Assembly: GCF_004310325.1 (NCBI RefSeq)
Contig: NZ_SIRT01000010.1
Span: 1 to 64,000, forward strand
Length of the DNA stretch: 64,000 nucleotides
Origin: Hyunsoonleella flava
GTDB lineage: Bacteria > Bacteroidota > Bacteroidia > Flavobacteriales > Flavobacteriaceae
Direction: 5' to 3'
The notes below the pieces were generated by a model that was given only the letters and a program-made list of their open reading frames with translations, was not told where the DNA came from and made no database searches. The translations under genes were made by a program, and so were the position numbers. Below, in pieces: positions 44,278 through 53,885 of this stretch (positions are counted from its first letter, which is position 1; every line of letters starts with the position of its first letter).

Positions 44278-46227
44278 TTATTTTATAATAATCTTTTTAG
44301 TGAATTTTGAATTTCCACTGGTTATGTTCAAAAAGTAAATACCTTTAGAAAACTTTGAGGTATTTACTGCATAATTCCCATTAGAAGTAACAGGCAAGAG
44401 GTCTTGGTAGATTAATTTCCCATTAATGTTATATAACATTAGTTTAGATATATCAGGAAGTGTGTTGTACTTTATATTGATGCTAGTCGATGCAGGAATT
44501 GGCCATATCTGCAAACCAGAGAGCGCACTTTCTTTCGAGCTCAACGTAACGTTATTACCAGAAAGTATTATTGAAAAAGGCTGTGAACCGTTAGTTAAAG
44601 ACCCCTTGTGCGTTACTGTTAATGTATAATTCCCATTTACAGGGTTATCTATATCAATGCGCTCAATGTTATCCACATTGTTATCGCCTTTTATTGCAGC
44701 GGCAGCAACGTTTGTATTGTCCAATTTCCATGGAGTAAAAACAGTACTGTTGCTATCTTCTAACCTTAAATCTAAATCATTTATTAGTCTTGGAGAAAGC
44801 ACATTATTAGGGCTTGACGACACGTTTCCTGCGGGGTCGGTCCAACAAATAGTTGCTTTTAATTCACTTCCTGCTGCTGCAGAAAACTGATAGGTGTAGG
44901 TGTCTCCGCCGTTTAATATCACCTCTCGTATTAAAGCATTATTGTCTGTATCACCCTTAATCAACATGACTGCATCTCTAGCATTGAGTAATCCCCATCC
45001 AAAAATAGCATCAGGACCTGTTCTTGTATTGTCATCAATTGCAGTATGACATACAAGTCCTTTCAAAGTCGCTGCACGCATGTAGCTGGAATTTAACTGA
45101 TTATAATACTCTTGTAATAACAGGAGAGAACCAGCTACATTAGGTGAAGCCATTGAAGTTCCTGAAATTGTACTATAAGCATCATCACTTCCAGAAAAAG
45201 GAGAATAAACATTAGTACCATCTCCAGCTATATCTGGTTTTATTCTAAAATCATCTGTTGGTCCTTGACTACTACCACTATTAATGGCCAAAATAGTTAG
45301 TTCCCCCGTAGCTGCATTAAGAATAGGATTTGCATTGGCAACCACTAGGTTGTTCTTGGCGGTTTTATTTCCTGTTAATTTATCATATCCTGGACCAAGT
45401 CCACCAGAGTATGTTCCATTAGGTCCTGAGCCTGCATTACCTGCAGAATTAACGGCTAAATAAAAAGGTACATTATACGCAACCTCATCCCAAGTTCTTG
45501 CAGCAGAGGAATAAGACCCGATATCTTCAGCATCCACTTGTTGTGTACTACCAGAAAATATAGGTATACCATATGAATGATTTGATATAAGCAAACCGTT
45601 TGAAGCTTCATCTAAAGCCTCTGTATCGTCAAACTCCCAATCATAAGACCTTAAAGTAGCCTTAGGAGCCATTCCTTTAGCATCTGCATTTACACCTTTA
45701 GCTAAAAGTGTACCAGCTACATGAGTTGCGTGATCACTGATAGGGCCAAAAAATAAGCCAGGGAACTCAGGGTAGATAACTCTTGATTCTGGCACTGGCT
45801 GATCGTCTTTAAATTCATCATGTGTTCCACGAACACTCTCTTCGTCCCAAACGCCAATACTCATGTTTTCACCTTCTAGGTTTAATCCCAGCCCACCTCC
45901 TGGATACAATTGATCTGTTTTAGTAGCTTTTGCACTATTGATGTTGTGCGTTGTACGATACATAGGCTTGCCATCTATGATATCATGTATGGCGTAAACT
46001 TTACCATTAATTTCTATTCTCAGTTTTTCACTTGGATGTGACTTAAGGTAGACAGAAATTCTACCTTCCTTAAGCTTGTTCTTTTCAGCTAAAGATGATT
46101 TTAGTTTATTAATCGCATTTGTATTGTATGTAGATGCAATTTTCATTCTTTCAGCTTCAGTCTGAGAATAGAAATTAAGGCACATTAAAAGTGTCAATAA
46201 AAAAGTAATTAACCCTTTACTATTCAT
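44278..46227 (-). CDS. Type IX-secreted S8 (subtilisin-like) serine protease
   Basis: This 649-residue protease has a signal peptide (1-22) and a propeptide region. The catalytic triad is Asp128 (IGVWDEE), His166 (DHATHVAG) and Ser358 (GTSMASP), with oxyanion Asn264 (NSAGNAG). A jelly-roll-like P domain follows at about 430-555. The last about 75 residues (IWPIPASTSINIKYN to TKKIIIK, with LYNINGKLIYQ and FSKGIYFLNI) form a type A C-terminal sorting domain for the type IX secretion system. It would be displayed or released outside the cell. It overlaps the SusD gene by 8 bases. Confidence 0.95.
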   Translation of the reverse strand: MNSKGLITFLLTLLMCLNFYSQTEAERMKIASTYNTNAINKLKSSLAEKNKLKEGRISVYLKSHPSEKLRIEINGKVYAIHDIIDGKPMYRTTHNINSAKATKTDQLYPGGGLGLNLEGENMSIGVWDEESVRGTHDEFKDDQPVPESRVIYPEFPGLFFGPISDHATHVAGTLLAKGVNADAKGMAPKATLRSYDWEFDDTEALDEASNGLLISNHSYGIPIFSGSTQQVDAEDIGSYSSAARTWDEVAYNVPFYLAVNSAGNAGSGPNGTYSGGLGPGYDKLTGNKTAKNNLVVANANPILNAATGELTILAINSGSSQGPTDDFRIKPDIAGDGTNVYSPFSGSDDAYSTISGTSMASPNVAGSLLLLQEYYNQLNSSYMRAATLKGLVCHTAIDDNTRTGPDAIFGWGLLNARDAVMLIKGDTDNNALIREVILNGGDTYTYQFSAAAGSELKATICWTDPAGNVSSSPNNVLSPRLINDLDLRLEDSNSTVFTPWKLDNTNVAAAAIKGDNNVDNIERIDIDNPVNGNYTLTVTHKGSLTNGSQPFSIILSGNNVTLSSKESALSGLQIWPIPASTSINIKYNTLPDISKLMLYNINGKLIYQDLLPVTSNGNYAVNTSKFSKGIYFLNITSGNSKFTKKIIIK

Positions 46228-47683
46228 CGTTAAATCTTTCGTCGTAATTTGGATTTAAGTCTATTTCATCTTGAGGTATTTTTAGATAGAAAAGGTTACT
46301 ATCCGCTGGAACATCAAGAGATATACGATGTATATTATTCCTGTTCATAGGTAAATTATAGCGTTTTGCATCAAACCATTGCGGTCCAAATTCCCCATAA
46401 AACTCCTTTTTGCGTTCTAGCAAAATTTCGTCCAGCAAAGCTTGTCCGGTGTTTCCAGACATTACTGCATTTGGATCTCTTGCCGACTGCAATGCAAAAA
46501 GTAATCGCTGTGCTTCAGGAATATTCCCTAATTGGTATTGTGCTTCAGCATCAAACAATACCATTTCAGATTTTCTTATGATAGGAATATCTGATGCAAA
46601 CGTAAAGGCATATTTTGTAGATATGAACTCTCGCCAAGGCTCCGAATCAGATACACCATAAATATCAAAAAATAAATTACGGCTGTCAGTTGCTGAAAAT
46701 TCACTTACAAACTCTGGATCGAAATACGTGGCCGAATAACTCAATGTTAAATGATCCATCATAGGAGCAGCATGCCCCCAGAAAAAGTTAGTTTCGTCCG
46801 ATCCATTTTGAAACATTGCCCAAAGCCATTCTTGATCTGTCATATCTCCAAAACCATTACCCCAGTTTGTGGACTGCACCGCTGCAGAAGCATCGCCTCC
46901 GTAAGCGGCTCTTGCCAAAGCAGACATTTTACTCCAATCGTCTTGAGTTACCGCTAGAACACGAGTTAATACAGCTTGAGCTACAGCCTTGTTAATAAAA
47001 CTTTTTCCCAATCTTGTGTCAGGTAAATCTGCTACCGCATCTTCTAAGTCTTGAATAACTAGATTATAAACCTCACTCATTGGTAGTGGGGGATTTCCGG
47101 TTGCAGTCTCTAAACTAGTAGGTGCTGTATAAATAGGGATTCTAACTAAATCTCTATTATTATTGTAGTTTGGACAAAATTCTAACAACAGTTCAAAAAG
47201 GTGAAATCCTCGAATAAATTTACCTTTAGCAATAAACTCTTTTTTGTCTCCTTCACTTAATAAATCACTATTTTCTACACCAGAAATTAATGTATTGGCG
47301 AAATTTACATTTTCATAATTAAAATCCCATGTAAAATTAGTGCGTCTAAAAGCAGGCTCTCTATTTTCATGGCCATAGTCAAAACGATACCAAGACACAG
47401 CTTGAATGATATCGTTTCCCTTAACTGCTCTCGCAAAATACATGGCGTAAAGCCCTCCAACATCTACGGTTCTATATTGTCCTTTATAATTGGATAATAT
47501 CCCATTAACAAATGTTTGAACATTATTTCTGTTTGCAAAAATTGCAGCATCGGTAACACCAGATGTATCTATAGGTTCTTCAACAAACTCTTCGCTACAA
47601 GAGCTTAAGCTTACTAGGAACATTACCACTACTAGAGTTTTAAATGGCAATTTCCAAGACTTTTTAATATTTATAATTTTCAT
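46220..47683 (-). CDS. SusD/RagB family nutrient-binding lipoprotein
   Basis: This 487-residue outer-membrane lipoprotein has a type II signal peptide with SLSSC (Cys29). The SusD fold is marked by the N-terminal LSSCSEEFVEEPID, the alpha-helical TPR-like centre and the C-terminal block LLDEILLERKKEFYGEFGPQWFDAKRYNLP. SusD lipoproteins cap a SusC channel to capture nutrients. It is immediately downstream of SusC and overlaps the protease gene. With a protease and no glycosidase in the operon, its ligand is more likely a peptide than a glycan; that is inference. Confidence 0.95.
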   Translation of the reverse strand: MKIINIKKSWKLPFKTLVVVMFLVSLSSCSEEFVEEPIDTSGVTDAAIFANRNNVQTFVNGILSNYKGQYRTVDVGGLYAMYFARAVKGNDIIQAVSWYRFDYGHENREPAFRRTNFTWDFNYENVNFANTLISGVENSDLLSEGDKKEFIAKGKFIRGFHLFELLLEFCPNYNNNRDLVRIPIYTAPTSLETATGNPPLPMSEVYNLVIQDLEDAVADLPDTRLGKSFINKAVAQAVLTRVLAVTQDDWSKMSALARAAYGGDASAAVQSTNWGNGFGDMTDQEWLWAMFQNGSDETNFFWGHAAPMMDHLTLSYSATYFDPEFVSEFSATDSRNLFFDIYGVSDSEPWREFISTKYAFTFASDIPIIRKSEMVLFDAEAQYQLGNIPEAQRLLFALQSARDPNAVMSGNTGQALLDEILLERKKEFYGEFGPQWFDAKRYNLPMNRNNIHRISLDVPADSNLFYLKIPQDEIDLNPNYDERFNDE

Positions 47684-47693
47684 AACTTTTGTT

Positions 47694-50600
47694 TTATAAT
47701 TTTATAAGTGCACCAAATGTAAATGTCCTTTGTAAAGGCGATCTATTGTTGGTAAGGCCATTAAATGCCTGTTCAGGATCAATCCCCTTGTGAGATTGCC
47801 ATGTAAGTAAATTATCTGCTTGCAGATATAATCTAAATTGGTTGAGCCCTACAACATCCAAGGCACTTTGAGGTAGATTGTAACCTACTGTTAAAGCTTT
47901 TAATCTTAAGTAATCGTTCTTAAATAACCATCTTGTAGATCTAAACGTAAAACTGTTTTGACCTTGAGTTAATCGCGGAAAATCTGTAATATCACCAGGT
48001 TGAGACCAAGAATTAAAATTATCAGGATGGGCAGAATTTCCAACAGCTGGGTTAATTAAACCTGTGTAATCTGTATCATATAGATAAGCTCCTAAACTAA
48101 AATTGAACAATGCACTCACATCAAATTGTTTATATCTAAAAGAAGTATTAAACCCACCTTGAACATCAGGAAGAGATTCCTTACCTGTTTGGTAGCGAGT
48201 GGCAGTATCATAATCGTTTGTAACTTCCCTCCCTGTCACTTCTCCATTAGCATCAAGTACGTCTCTATACCATAGTGCATCCCCTGTAGCAGGATCAACA
48301 CCCGCCCATTCTCTTACATAAAATTCGAATATTGAAGCTCCTGGCACCCATAATTTAGTGCCTTGTATAAGCCTATCTGTGAACGGAGAAATTTGTGTTA
48401 TTTCATTCTTTAAAAGTGAAACGTTACCTCCCACACTCCAAGAGATATCTTCTTTGTTGATGATATTACTATTTAAAGTAATCTCCCAACCGCTATTGTT
48501 GATAATACCGGCATTTGCCCTAAGGAATGGCACACCAGAGGAAGGTGTGTTTGTGATAGCCTGAATAAGGTCTACACTTTCTGTTTCAAAATACTCAACC
48601 GATCCCGAAATAACGCTATTAAACAAATTAAAATCTAAACCAAAGTTAGTTGATCTTGATGTTTCCCACTTTAAAGCAGGGTCGGGCAAAGTGGAATTTG
48701 GTAGATTAATTGGTTGTCCTTCAACTGGTGAAATTGTTACATTTCCAAAATTGGCTCCACCAAAAACAAAACTGGTAGGGAAAAATCCTCCAGGAATATT
48801 GATGTTACCAAGTTCTCCAAAAGAGGCACGTAGTTTTAAATTATTTACCCAATCTACATTATCCATGAAGCTTTCATTAGTAATCACCCATGAACCTCCA
48901 ATAGAGAAAAAATCACCTGTTCTAAATTCTTCTTCTAGTTGAGACGTTTTATCCTGTCTGTAGCTTCCTTCAAGGAAATATTTTTTATCGAAATTATAAG
49001 ATACCCTTCCTAACCAACTTGTAATACGTCGCTCTGATCTGAAACCACCGAAAGATTCGGCAACAGTACCATTACCAATTTCTTGTTGACCCGGTAAAAA
49101 CCCAGTTGATGAAGCTCTAAAACTATCCAATGTATTAGTATTCGCTTCAAAAATTCCATCAACAGATACATTGTGTTTCCCAAAAGTATTGGAATAGTTT
49201 AAGGCTTGAATAGCATTACGCGCAGATGTAACGTTTCTTCGTTTTGTAACCCTTCCCTGAACATTTGAAGCTGCTCCAATCTCGTCATCATCAAACTCAT
49301 GACTGTCAAATACATAATTCTCATAATTAAATGTAGACTTGAAGGTGAAATTGTTTAAAAAAGTAACTTCTGCATAGGCTGAACCTATGAGATTTGTACG
49401 GATTCTTTTTTCGGTTCCCAATAGAATTGATGATAGAATATTTTCTCCAACAATTCCAGGTCTTGTGTTATTTATCGGTTGCCCAATTGGTCTTCCATTT
49501 CCATTACCGAGATCATAAATTAACTCGCCATTAGCGTCTAAGATAAGGTTACCATTAGCATCTCTTACATAAATAGGATACACACTACTATTACTATATA
49601 TCCATGAAATTGCTTGGGTGGTGCTTCCCGAAGTTTGGTCTGGATTATTAGAATCTGATCTTGAATAGCCAAGAGTAATTCCTGTATTTAACCAATCATT
49701 GACCTGAGTATCTATTGCAGCTCTAGTCGCAATTCTCTCAAAATTAGATCTGATAACAGGACCCTCCTCATCTAAATAATCAAAAGAGAAAAAATAATTA
49801 GATTTCTCACTACCACCAGAAACTGTTAGTGTATGATTTATTCTTGGTACATTTCTCCTTAACACCTCATCTTCCCATTTGGTATTCCAACGCAGGTTAG
49901 CCCCATCGACTAAATTGCCATTAGTATCTATTGGGTTACTAACACTATATGGATTGTATCCAATAGTAGGAATTAAAGCAGAACTTGCATTAGCAGCTGC
50001 ATCTGCAGGAGATTGACCTAAACCATAAAGATTATCGTTTCTTATGGCAGACCACATTAATTTTAAGTAATCTTCAGAGCTTACCAAATCATGAATACCT
50101 ACTGAAGGGTTAGAAATTCCGTATTGGCTCCTCAAGCTAATTTCAGCTCCGCCATTTCGTTTACCTCTCTTTGTAGTAACTATTATCACTCCATTTGCGG
50201 CTCTTGAGCCATAGAGCGATGCAGCACTGGCATCTTTTAATACTGAAATTGACTCAATTTGATCCTGACTTATTGTGTTTAAATTTCCACTGAAAGGAGC
50301 ACCGTCTACAATAATTAGAGGAGCGTTAGAACTTGCGAAGCCTCCAGTATCAACACTTCGATTACCCAATTGGTCATTAAAACTTCCAAAGCCACGAATC
50401 CTAATATTAGGATTTTGACCTGGTTGCCCACCTGCAGTAACAATGTTAACACCAGCTACGGTTCCTTGTAAAGCTCTAAGCGGAGAGGTTACCTGCTGAT
50501 TTTCAATAATTTCAGCATCAATTACATCTACAGCTCCAACTATAGCTTCCCTAGTCTGTGTTCCATAAGCTACAACTACCACTTCTTCAAGTGTGGTAGC

Positions 50601-50891
50601 GTCTTCCTCTAAAGTTACATTGATAACACTTGATGTGCCAATCGAAACTTCTTTAGTTACATATCCAACATAACTAAATACTAGAGCGCCTCCCGTATTT
50701 AGCCTTATTGCATATTTTCCATCAAAATCTGTTGAGGTCCCATTTGTGGTTCCTTTAACCAAGACAGTTGCTCCTGGAAGCGGCAAATTGTTTACGTCTA
50801 CAACTTGTCCTGTAATGGTTTGTTCTTGTGCAAATAATGTGGATACCCCAAACATTATAAGCACTAATGCGTAGTAGTTTTTTAATCTCAT
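47694..50891 (-). CDS. SusC/RagA family TonB-linked outer-membrane transporter
   Basis: This 1065-residue outer-membrane protein has a signal peptide (about 1-21) and a carboxypeptidase-regulatory-like domain (QTITGQVVDVNNLPLPGATV, about 24-110). Then come the TonB-box-like region EEVVVVAYGTQ, the plug (about 120-235, with GTVAGVNIVTAGGQPGQNP and RAANGVIIVTTKRGK) and the barrel, ending FTFGALIKL. It should import SusD-bound ligand using TonB energy. It heads the susC-susD-protease-lipoprotein unit; the GGTAA element at 51084-51107 lies upstream. Confidence 0.96.
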   Translation of the reverse strand: MRLKNYYALVLIMFGVSTLFAQEQTITGQVVDVNNLPLPGATVLVKGTTNGTSTDFDGKYAIRLNTGGALVFSYVGYVTKEVSIGTSSVINVTLEEDATTLEEVVVVAYGTQTREAIVGAVDVIDAEIIENQQVTSPLRALQGTVAGVNIVTAGGQPGQNPNIRIRGFGSFNDQLGNRSVDTGGFASSNAPLIIVDGAPFSGNLNTISQDQIESISVLKDASAASLYGSRAANGVIIVTTKRGKRNGGAEISLRSQYGISNPSVGIHDLVSSEDYLKLMWSAIRNDNLYGLGQSPADAAANASSALIPTIGYNPYSVSNPIDTNGNLVDGANLRWNTKWEDEVLRRNVPRINHTLTVSGGSEKSNYFFSFDYLDEEGPVIRSNFERIATRAAIDTQVNDWLNTGITLGYSRSDSNNPDQTSGSTTQAISWIYSNSSVYPIYVRDANGNLILDANGELIYDLGNGNGRPIGQPINNTRPGIVGENILSSILLGTEKRIRTNLIGSAYAEVTFLNNFTFKSTFNYENYVFDSHEFDDDEIGAASNVQGRVTKRRNVTSARNAIQALNYSNTFGKHNVSVDGIFEANTNTLDSFRASSTGFLPGQQEIGNGTVAESFGGFRSERRITSWLGRVSYNFDKKYFLEGSYRQDKTSQLEEEFRTGDFFSIGGSWVITNESFMDNVDWVNNLKLRASFGELGNINIPGGFFPTSFVFGGANFGNVTISPVEGQPINLPNSTLPDPALKWETSRSTNFGLDFNLFNSVISGSVEYFETESVDLIQAITNTPSSGVPFLRANAGIINNSGWEITLNSNIINKEDISWSVGGNVSLLKNEITQISPFTDRLIQGTKLWVPGASIFEFYVREWAGVDPATGDALWYRDVLDANGEVTGREVTNDYDTATRYQTGKESLPDVQGGFNTSFRYKQFDVSALFNFSLGAYLYDTDYTGLINPAVGNSAHPDNFNSWSQPGDITDFPRLTQGQNSFTFRSTRWLFKNDYLRLKALTVGYNLPQSALDVVGLNQFRLYLQADNLLTWQSHKGIDPEQAFNGLTNNRSPLQRTFTFGALIKL

Positions 50892-51083
50892 AAAAAATGA
50901 ATTTGAATTAGTCTATGCAGATTGAAAAAAGGTGGGCAGCAAAGTTTTTTTAAGTGACTAATTCAAAAAATTATACTTTACTTCCAAAGTTTAGTGGATC
51001 TCTCTTATGTTTTCAGTAAAGCCCTTGTCTGCCTCACCTTTTAGCAATTGCGAAGTAAAGAAAATTATAAAAGCCTGTAAATA

Positions 51084-51107
51084 AGGTAATTCCCATAATA
51101 CTTTACC
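51084..51107. promoter_or_regulatory. Candidate regulator-binding element upstream of susC
   Basis: The element has GGTAA (51085-51089) and TTACC (51103-51107) ends around TTCCCATAATACT. It matches 52768-52793, upstream of the AraC gene, at all but about three positions with a one-base gap, and sits 193 bases before the susC ATG. Confidence 0.5.
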
Positions 51108-51121
51108 TATCCGATAAAAAT

Positions 51122-52660
51122 TTACTCTCGTTTTACCTTTGGGTTTAGGTTGGCTTTTGTTTGTATGTATTCAGTAGGAGTTAGTGAAGTTTCCTTTTTA
51201 AAAGCTTTATTAAATGTCACCTTATTATTATAGCCCACTTCATAGGCAACATCAATTATGTTTAAGCTACCATGCGTGTCAGATTCAAGTATTTTTATCG
51301 CCTCTTTGATTCTAAACTTATTAATGAGTTCAAAAAAATTCATTTTGAAATGCTCATTGATAATTTGAGATGTATTGTGTCTGGTAGTATTTAACTTATT
51401 GGATAGAATCTCTAAATTAATATCGCTCTTTTTATATATTTTCTCTTGAACAAGTAGTTTAATTAACTGTTCTTTTAATTCCTTGGAAAGTCCAGGTGTA
51501 AGACCAGATTTTTCATACTTTGGGGTAAATACCATGTCAATACCATTATTTAGATCAGCATTAAATATATTTGGTTGTACAAACGCCATGTAGGCTATGT
51601 ATAGTATCATTATTGACATAGCACCAATTTGAAAATGGTAAACATATGTAGAAACATCGCTCTTTATAATGTAGGCAAATATGCCATATATAAAATAAGC
51701 TGCTATATAAGCGACATGAATTCTATATAGGTTTTTGAACCACTTTTTTATAGACGACTTATGTGGTAACGCCTTATTAATTTCCATCTTTGAAAACTGT
51801 GCTTTCCAAATACAAAACGCATAAAATATTAGTGATGCTATTTTTACGAAAAAAGTAAACGTATCATAAAAATTACTGTTAAAATCACTTAGTCTTAGCA
51901 TTATTCTTAATTTTTCCGAAGCAGATTCAGCATAAACGGGTATCAAGAAAATTAACAAAATTATTGTAGGCAAAACATGTAATAGGTCTTTGGCTCGGAA
52001 CTTAAAATTTTGGGTAACACTTTTAAAATAAAAAAATAACAAAGGCCCGAATAACAAAGCCACTGAAGACGACATACGATAAGCATGAGGAAAACGTAGT
52101 AAAAGCCTAGACATAAATAAAACAAACTCAAGAATAAACAATGAATGAATTGCAATAAAACATCCAATGAACAACTTTGCATGTCTATTCCCTTTCTTGG
52201 TAGTATTTATAGCGAAAGCAAAAAAGAAACCTATTAAAGCTGCATAAAAATATATAAAACCTAAGGTGTGTATATTGGGTAAGTACTTCTGCTTTAAATT
52301 AGCGTACTCGTCAGAATCTTGAATTTCATCGTAGGCACTATTTGACAATATTTTAAAGTCTAAAGTGTTTGAAATATATTTTTCTGAAAAGATTTCAGCA
52401 TCCCGAGGCTGATTCAACTCTGCATTTAACAACGCCAAGTTTTTAAAAACTTCTATAGAGTCACTAGGCTTTGCTGCTAATGCATCTTGATAAAGCACTA
52501 AAAGTTCTAGTCTAGTTAAGCTATTATTTATATTTTTCTCCTCAATTAAGCTGTCAATTTGAAAAGCTCTTACAGGCTCAAACCCTGAGATAGCATTGCA
52601 TTTAAAACCAAAAATAAAAACACACAAAAAAACTAGTAATATTTTGGTTTGATGGTTCAT
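51122..52660 (-). CDS. Membrane-spanning AraC-family transcriptional regulator
   Basis: This 512-residue one-component regulator has a signal peptide (about 1-22), a periplasmic helical segment (about 30-128), and seven membrane helices at about 133-151, 162-183, 199-213, 225-243, 266-285, 314-332 and 343-361. A cytoplasmic AraC-type helix-turn-helix domain follows (about 410-505, with IIDVAYEVGYNNKVTFNKAFKK). A TTG frame reaches 52687, but the ATG at 52660 is the sound start. It lies upstream of susC in the same orientation, 230 bases between, and likely controls the locus. It may sense peptides in the periplasm. Confidence 0.88.
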   Translation of the reverse strand: MNHQTKILLVFLCVFIFGFKCNAISGFEPVRAFQIDSLIEEKNINNSLTRLELLVLYQDALAAKPSDSIEVFKNLALLNAELNQPRDAEIFSEKYISNTLDFKILSNSAYDEIQDSDEYANLKQKYLPNIHTLGFIYFYAALIGFFFAFAINTTKKGNRHAKLFIGCFIAIHSLFILEFVLFMSRLLLRFPHAYRMSSSVALLFGPLLFFYFKSVTQNFKFRAKDLLHVLPTIILLIFLIPVYAESASEKLRIMLRLSDFNSNFYDTFTFFVKIASLIFYAFCIWKAQFSKMEINKALPHKSSIKKWFKNLYRIHVAYIAAYFIYGIFAYIIKSDVSTYVYHFQIGAMSIMILYIAYMAFVQPNIFNADLNNGIDMVFTPKYEKSGLTPGLSKELKEQLIKLLVQEKIYKKSDINLEILSNKLNTTRHNTSQIINEHFKMNFFELINKFRIKEAIKILESDTHGSLNIIDVAYEVGYNNKVTFNKAFKKETSLTPTEYIQTKANLNPKVKRE

Positions 52661-52767
52661 TAAAAATTGGTTGAGAATAAATATCAAAAGCTAAGGTTTT
52701 AGCTTTAATGCTATTTTATTATGAATTTATAAATAAAGATATCGGTAACTCTTAAAAAATTCTTAAA

Positions 52768-52793
52768 AAGGTAATTCCCGATAATCTTTTACC
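52768..52793. promoter_or_regulatory. Candidate regulator-binding element upstream of the AraC gene
   Basis: The element GGTAATTCCCGATAATCT with a TTTTACC end (GGTAA at 52770, TTACC 52789-52793) lies 108 bases before the regulator's ATG and matches 51084-51107. Another GGTAA lies at 52744-52748. This suggests autoregulation. Confidence 0.5.
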
Positions 52794-52816
52794 GCTATTG
52801 GTAGGCTAATGGCATA

Positions 52817-52845
52817 AAAAAAGCCATTCCCGACAAGGAATGGCT
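52817..52845 (-). terminator. Rho-independent terminator of the DegT-galE operon
   Basis: AGCCATTCC (52822-52830) pairs with GGAATGGCT (52837-52845) across a six-base loop, with a T run on the minus strand. It lies 20 bases past the galE stop. Confidence 0.85.
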
Positions 52846-52865
52846 ATAAATTATAATTAGAAATG

Positions 52866-53885
52866 TTACCCTCTTACCTTCTGTTCCCAGTTCCAAGCGG
52901 ATCGCATCGCATCGTCTAATGAAAGTTTAGATGTCCAACCCAATTCTTCATTTGCCAAAGTAGTATCTGCATACGCCGCAGTAATGTCGCCTTCTCTTCT
53001 ATCTACTATCTTGTAATTCAATTTTTTGCCCGAAACACGCTCAAATGATCTTACAACTTCTAATACCGAACTTCCTTTTCCTGTCCCTAAATTAAAAGTC
53101 TCATAATTGGCTTTATTTTTTCCTTGCAATAACCTGTTTAAAGCCACTACATGTGCTTTAGCCAAATCCACTACGTGAATATAATCTCTTATACATGTAC
53201 CATCTGGCGTAGGATAGTCATCTCCAAATATTGAAAGTTGCTCGCGCAGGCCTATTGCCGTTTGGGTAATAAATGGCACCAAGTTTTGAGGCACACCAAT
53301 AGGTAACTCTCCAATCTCGACAGATTCGTGTGCTCCAATAGGATTAAAGTATCTCAAAGCAATAGCCTTTAGCGAATCTACAACCTTACAGGTATCTTGT
53401 ATGATCTCTTCCCCAATTTGTTTTGTATTGCCATAAGGCGATTCTGCTTTTTTAACTGGAGCACTTTCAGTAATTGGTAGCTCATCCGCTTGTCCGTATA
53501 CGGTACATGACGAACTGAAAATAAAACTTGCAGAAGGTAATTTTTTCAACTCTTTTAGAATATATACTAGTGTAGCAATATTGTTTTCGTAATACAACAA
53601 TGGTTCTTGCACACTCTCTCCAACCGCTTTACTAGCTGCAAAATGAATGACCCCCTTTATGTCGTTATGTTTAGCAAAAAATGCTTCAACACCAGTTTTA
53701 TCTTTTAAATCTAATTTTTCAAAACTTGGCTTTTTACCAGTGATATTAGTAATGCCTTCTAAAACGTCTATTGAAGAATTTGACAAATCGTCAATGATTA
53801 TTACATCGTAGCCTTCATTTTGTAACTCTACAACAGTATGAGAGCCAATAAACCCTAATCCACCCGTTACTAGTATTTTATCCAT
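52866..53885 (-). CDS. galE: UDP-glucose 4-epimerase
   Basis: This 339-residue short-chain dehydrogenase-type enzyme interconverts UDP-glucose and UDP-galactose. The NAD-binding TGGLGFIGSH (about 7-16), the Ser of SSSCTVYG and the catalytic YGNTK pair (Tyr151, Lys155) are intact. It overlaps the DegT aminotransferase gene by 8 bases, so both are cotranscribed, supplying nucleotide sugars for surface polysaccharide or LPS. Epimerase specificity (galactose or N-acetyl sugars) is not certain. Confidence 0.93.
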   Translation of the reverse strand: MDKILVTGGLGFIGSHTVVELQNEGYDVIIIDDLSNSSIDVLEGITNITGKKPSFEKLDLKDKTGVEAFFAKHNDIKGVIHFAASKAVGESVQEPLLYYENNIATLVYILKELKKLPSASFIFSSSCTVYGQADELPITESAPVKKAESPYGNTKQIGEEIIQDTCKVVDSLKAIALRYFNPIGAHESVEIGELPIGVPQNLVPFITQTAIGLREQLSIFGDDYPTPDGTCIRDYIHVVDLAKAHVVALNRLLQGKNKANYETFNLGTGKGSSVLEVVRSFERVSGKKLNYKIVDRREGDITAAYADTTLANEELGWTSKLSLDDAMRSAWNWEQKVRG

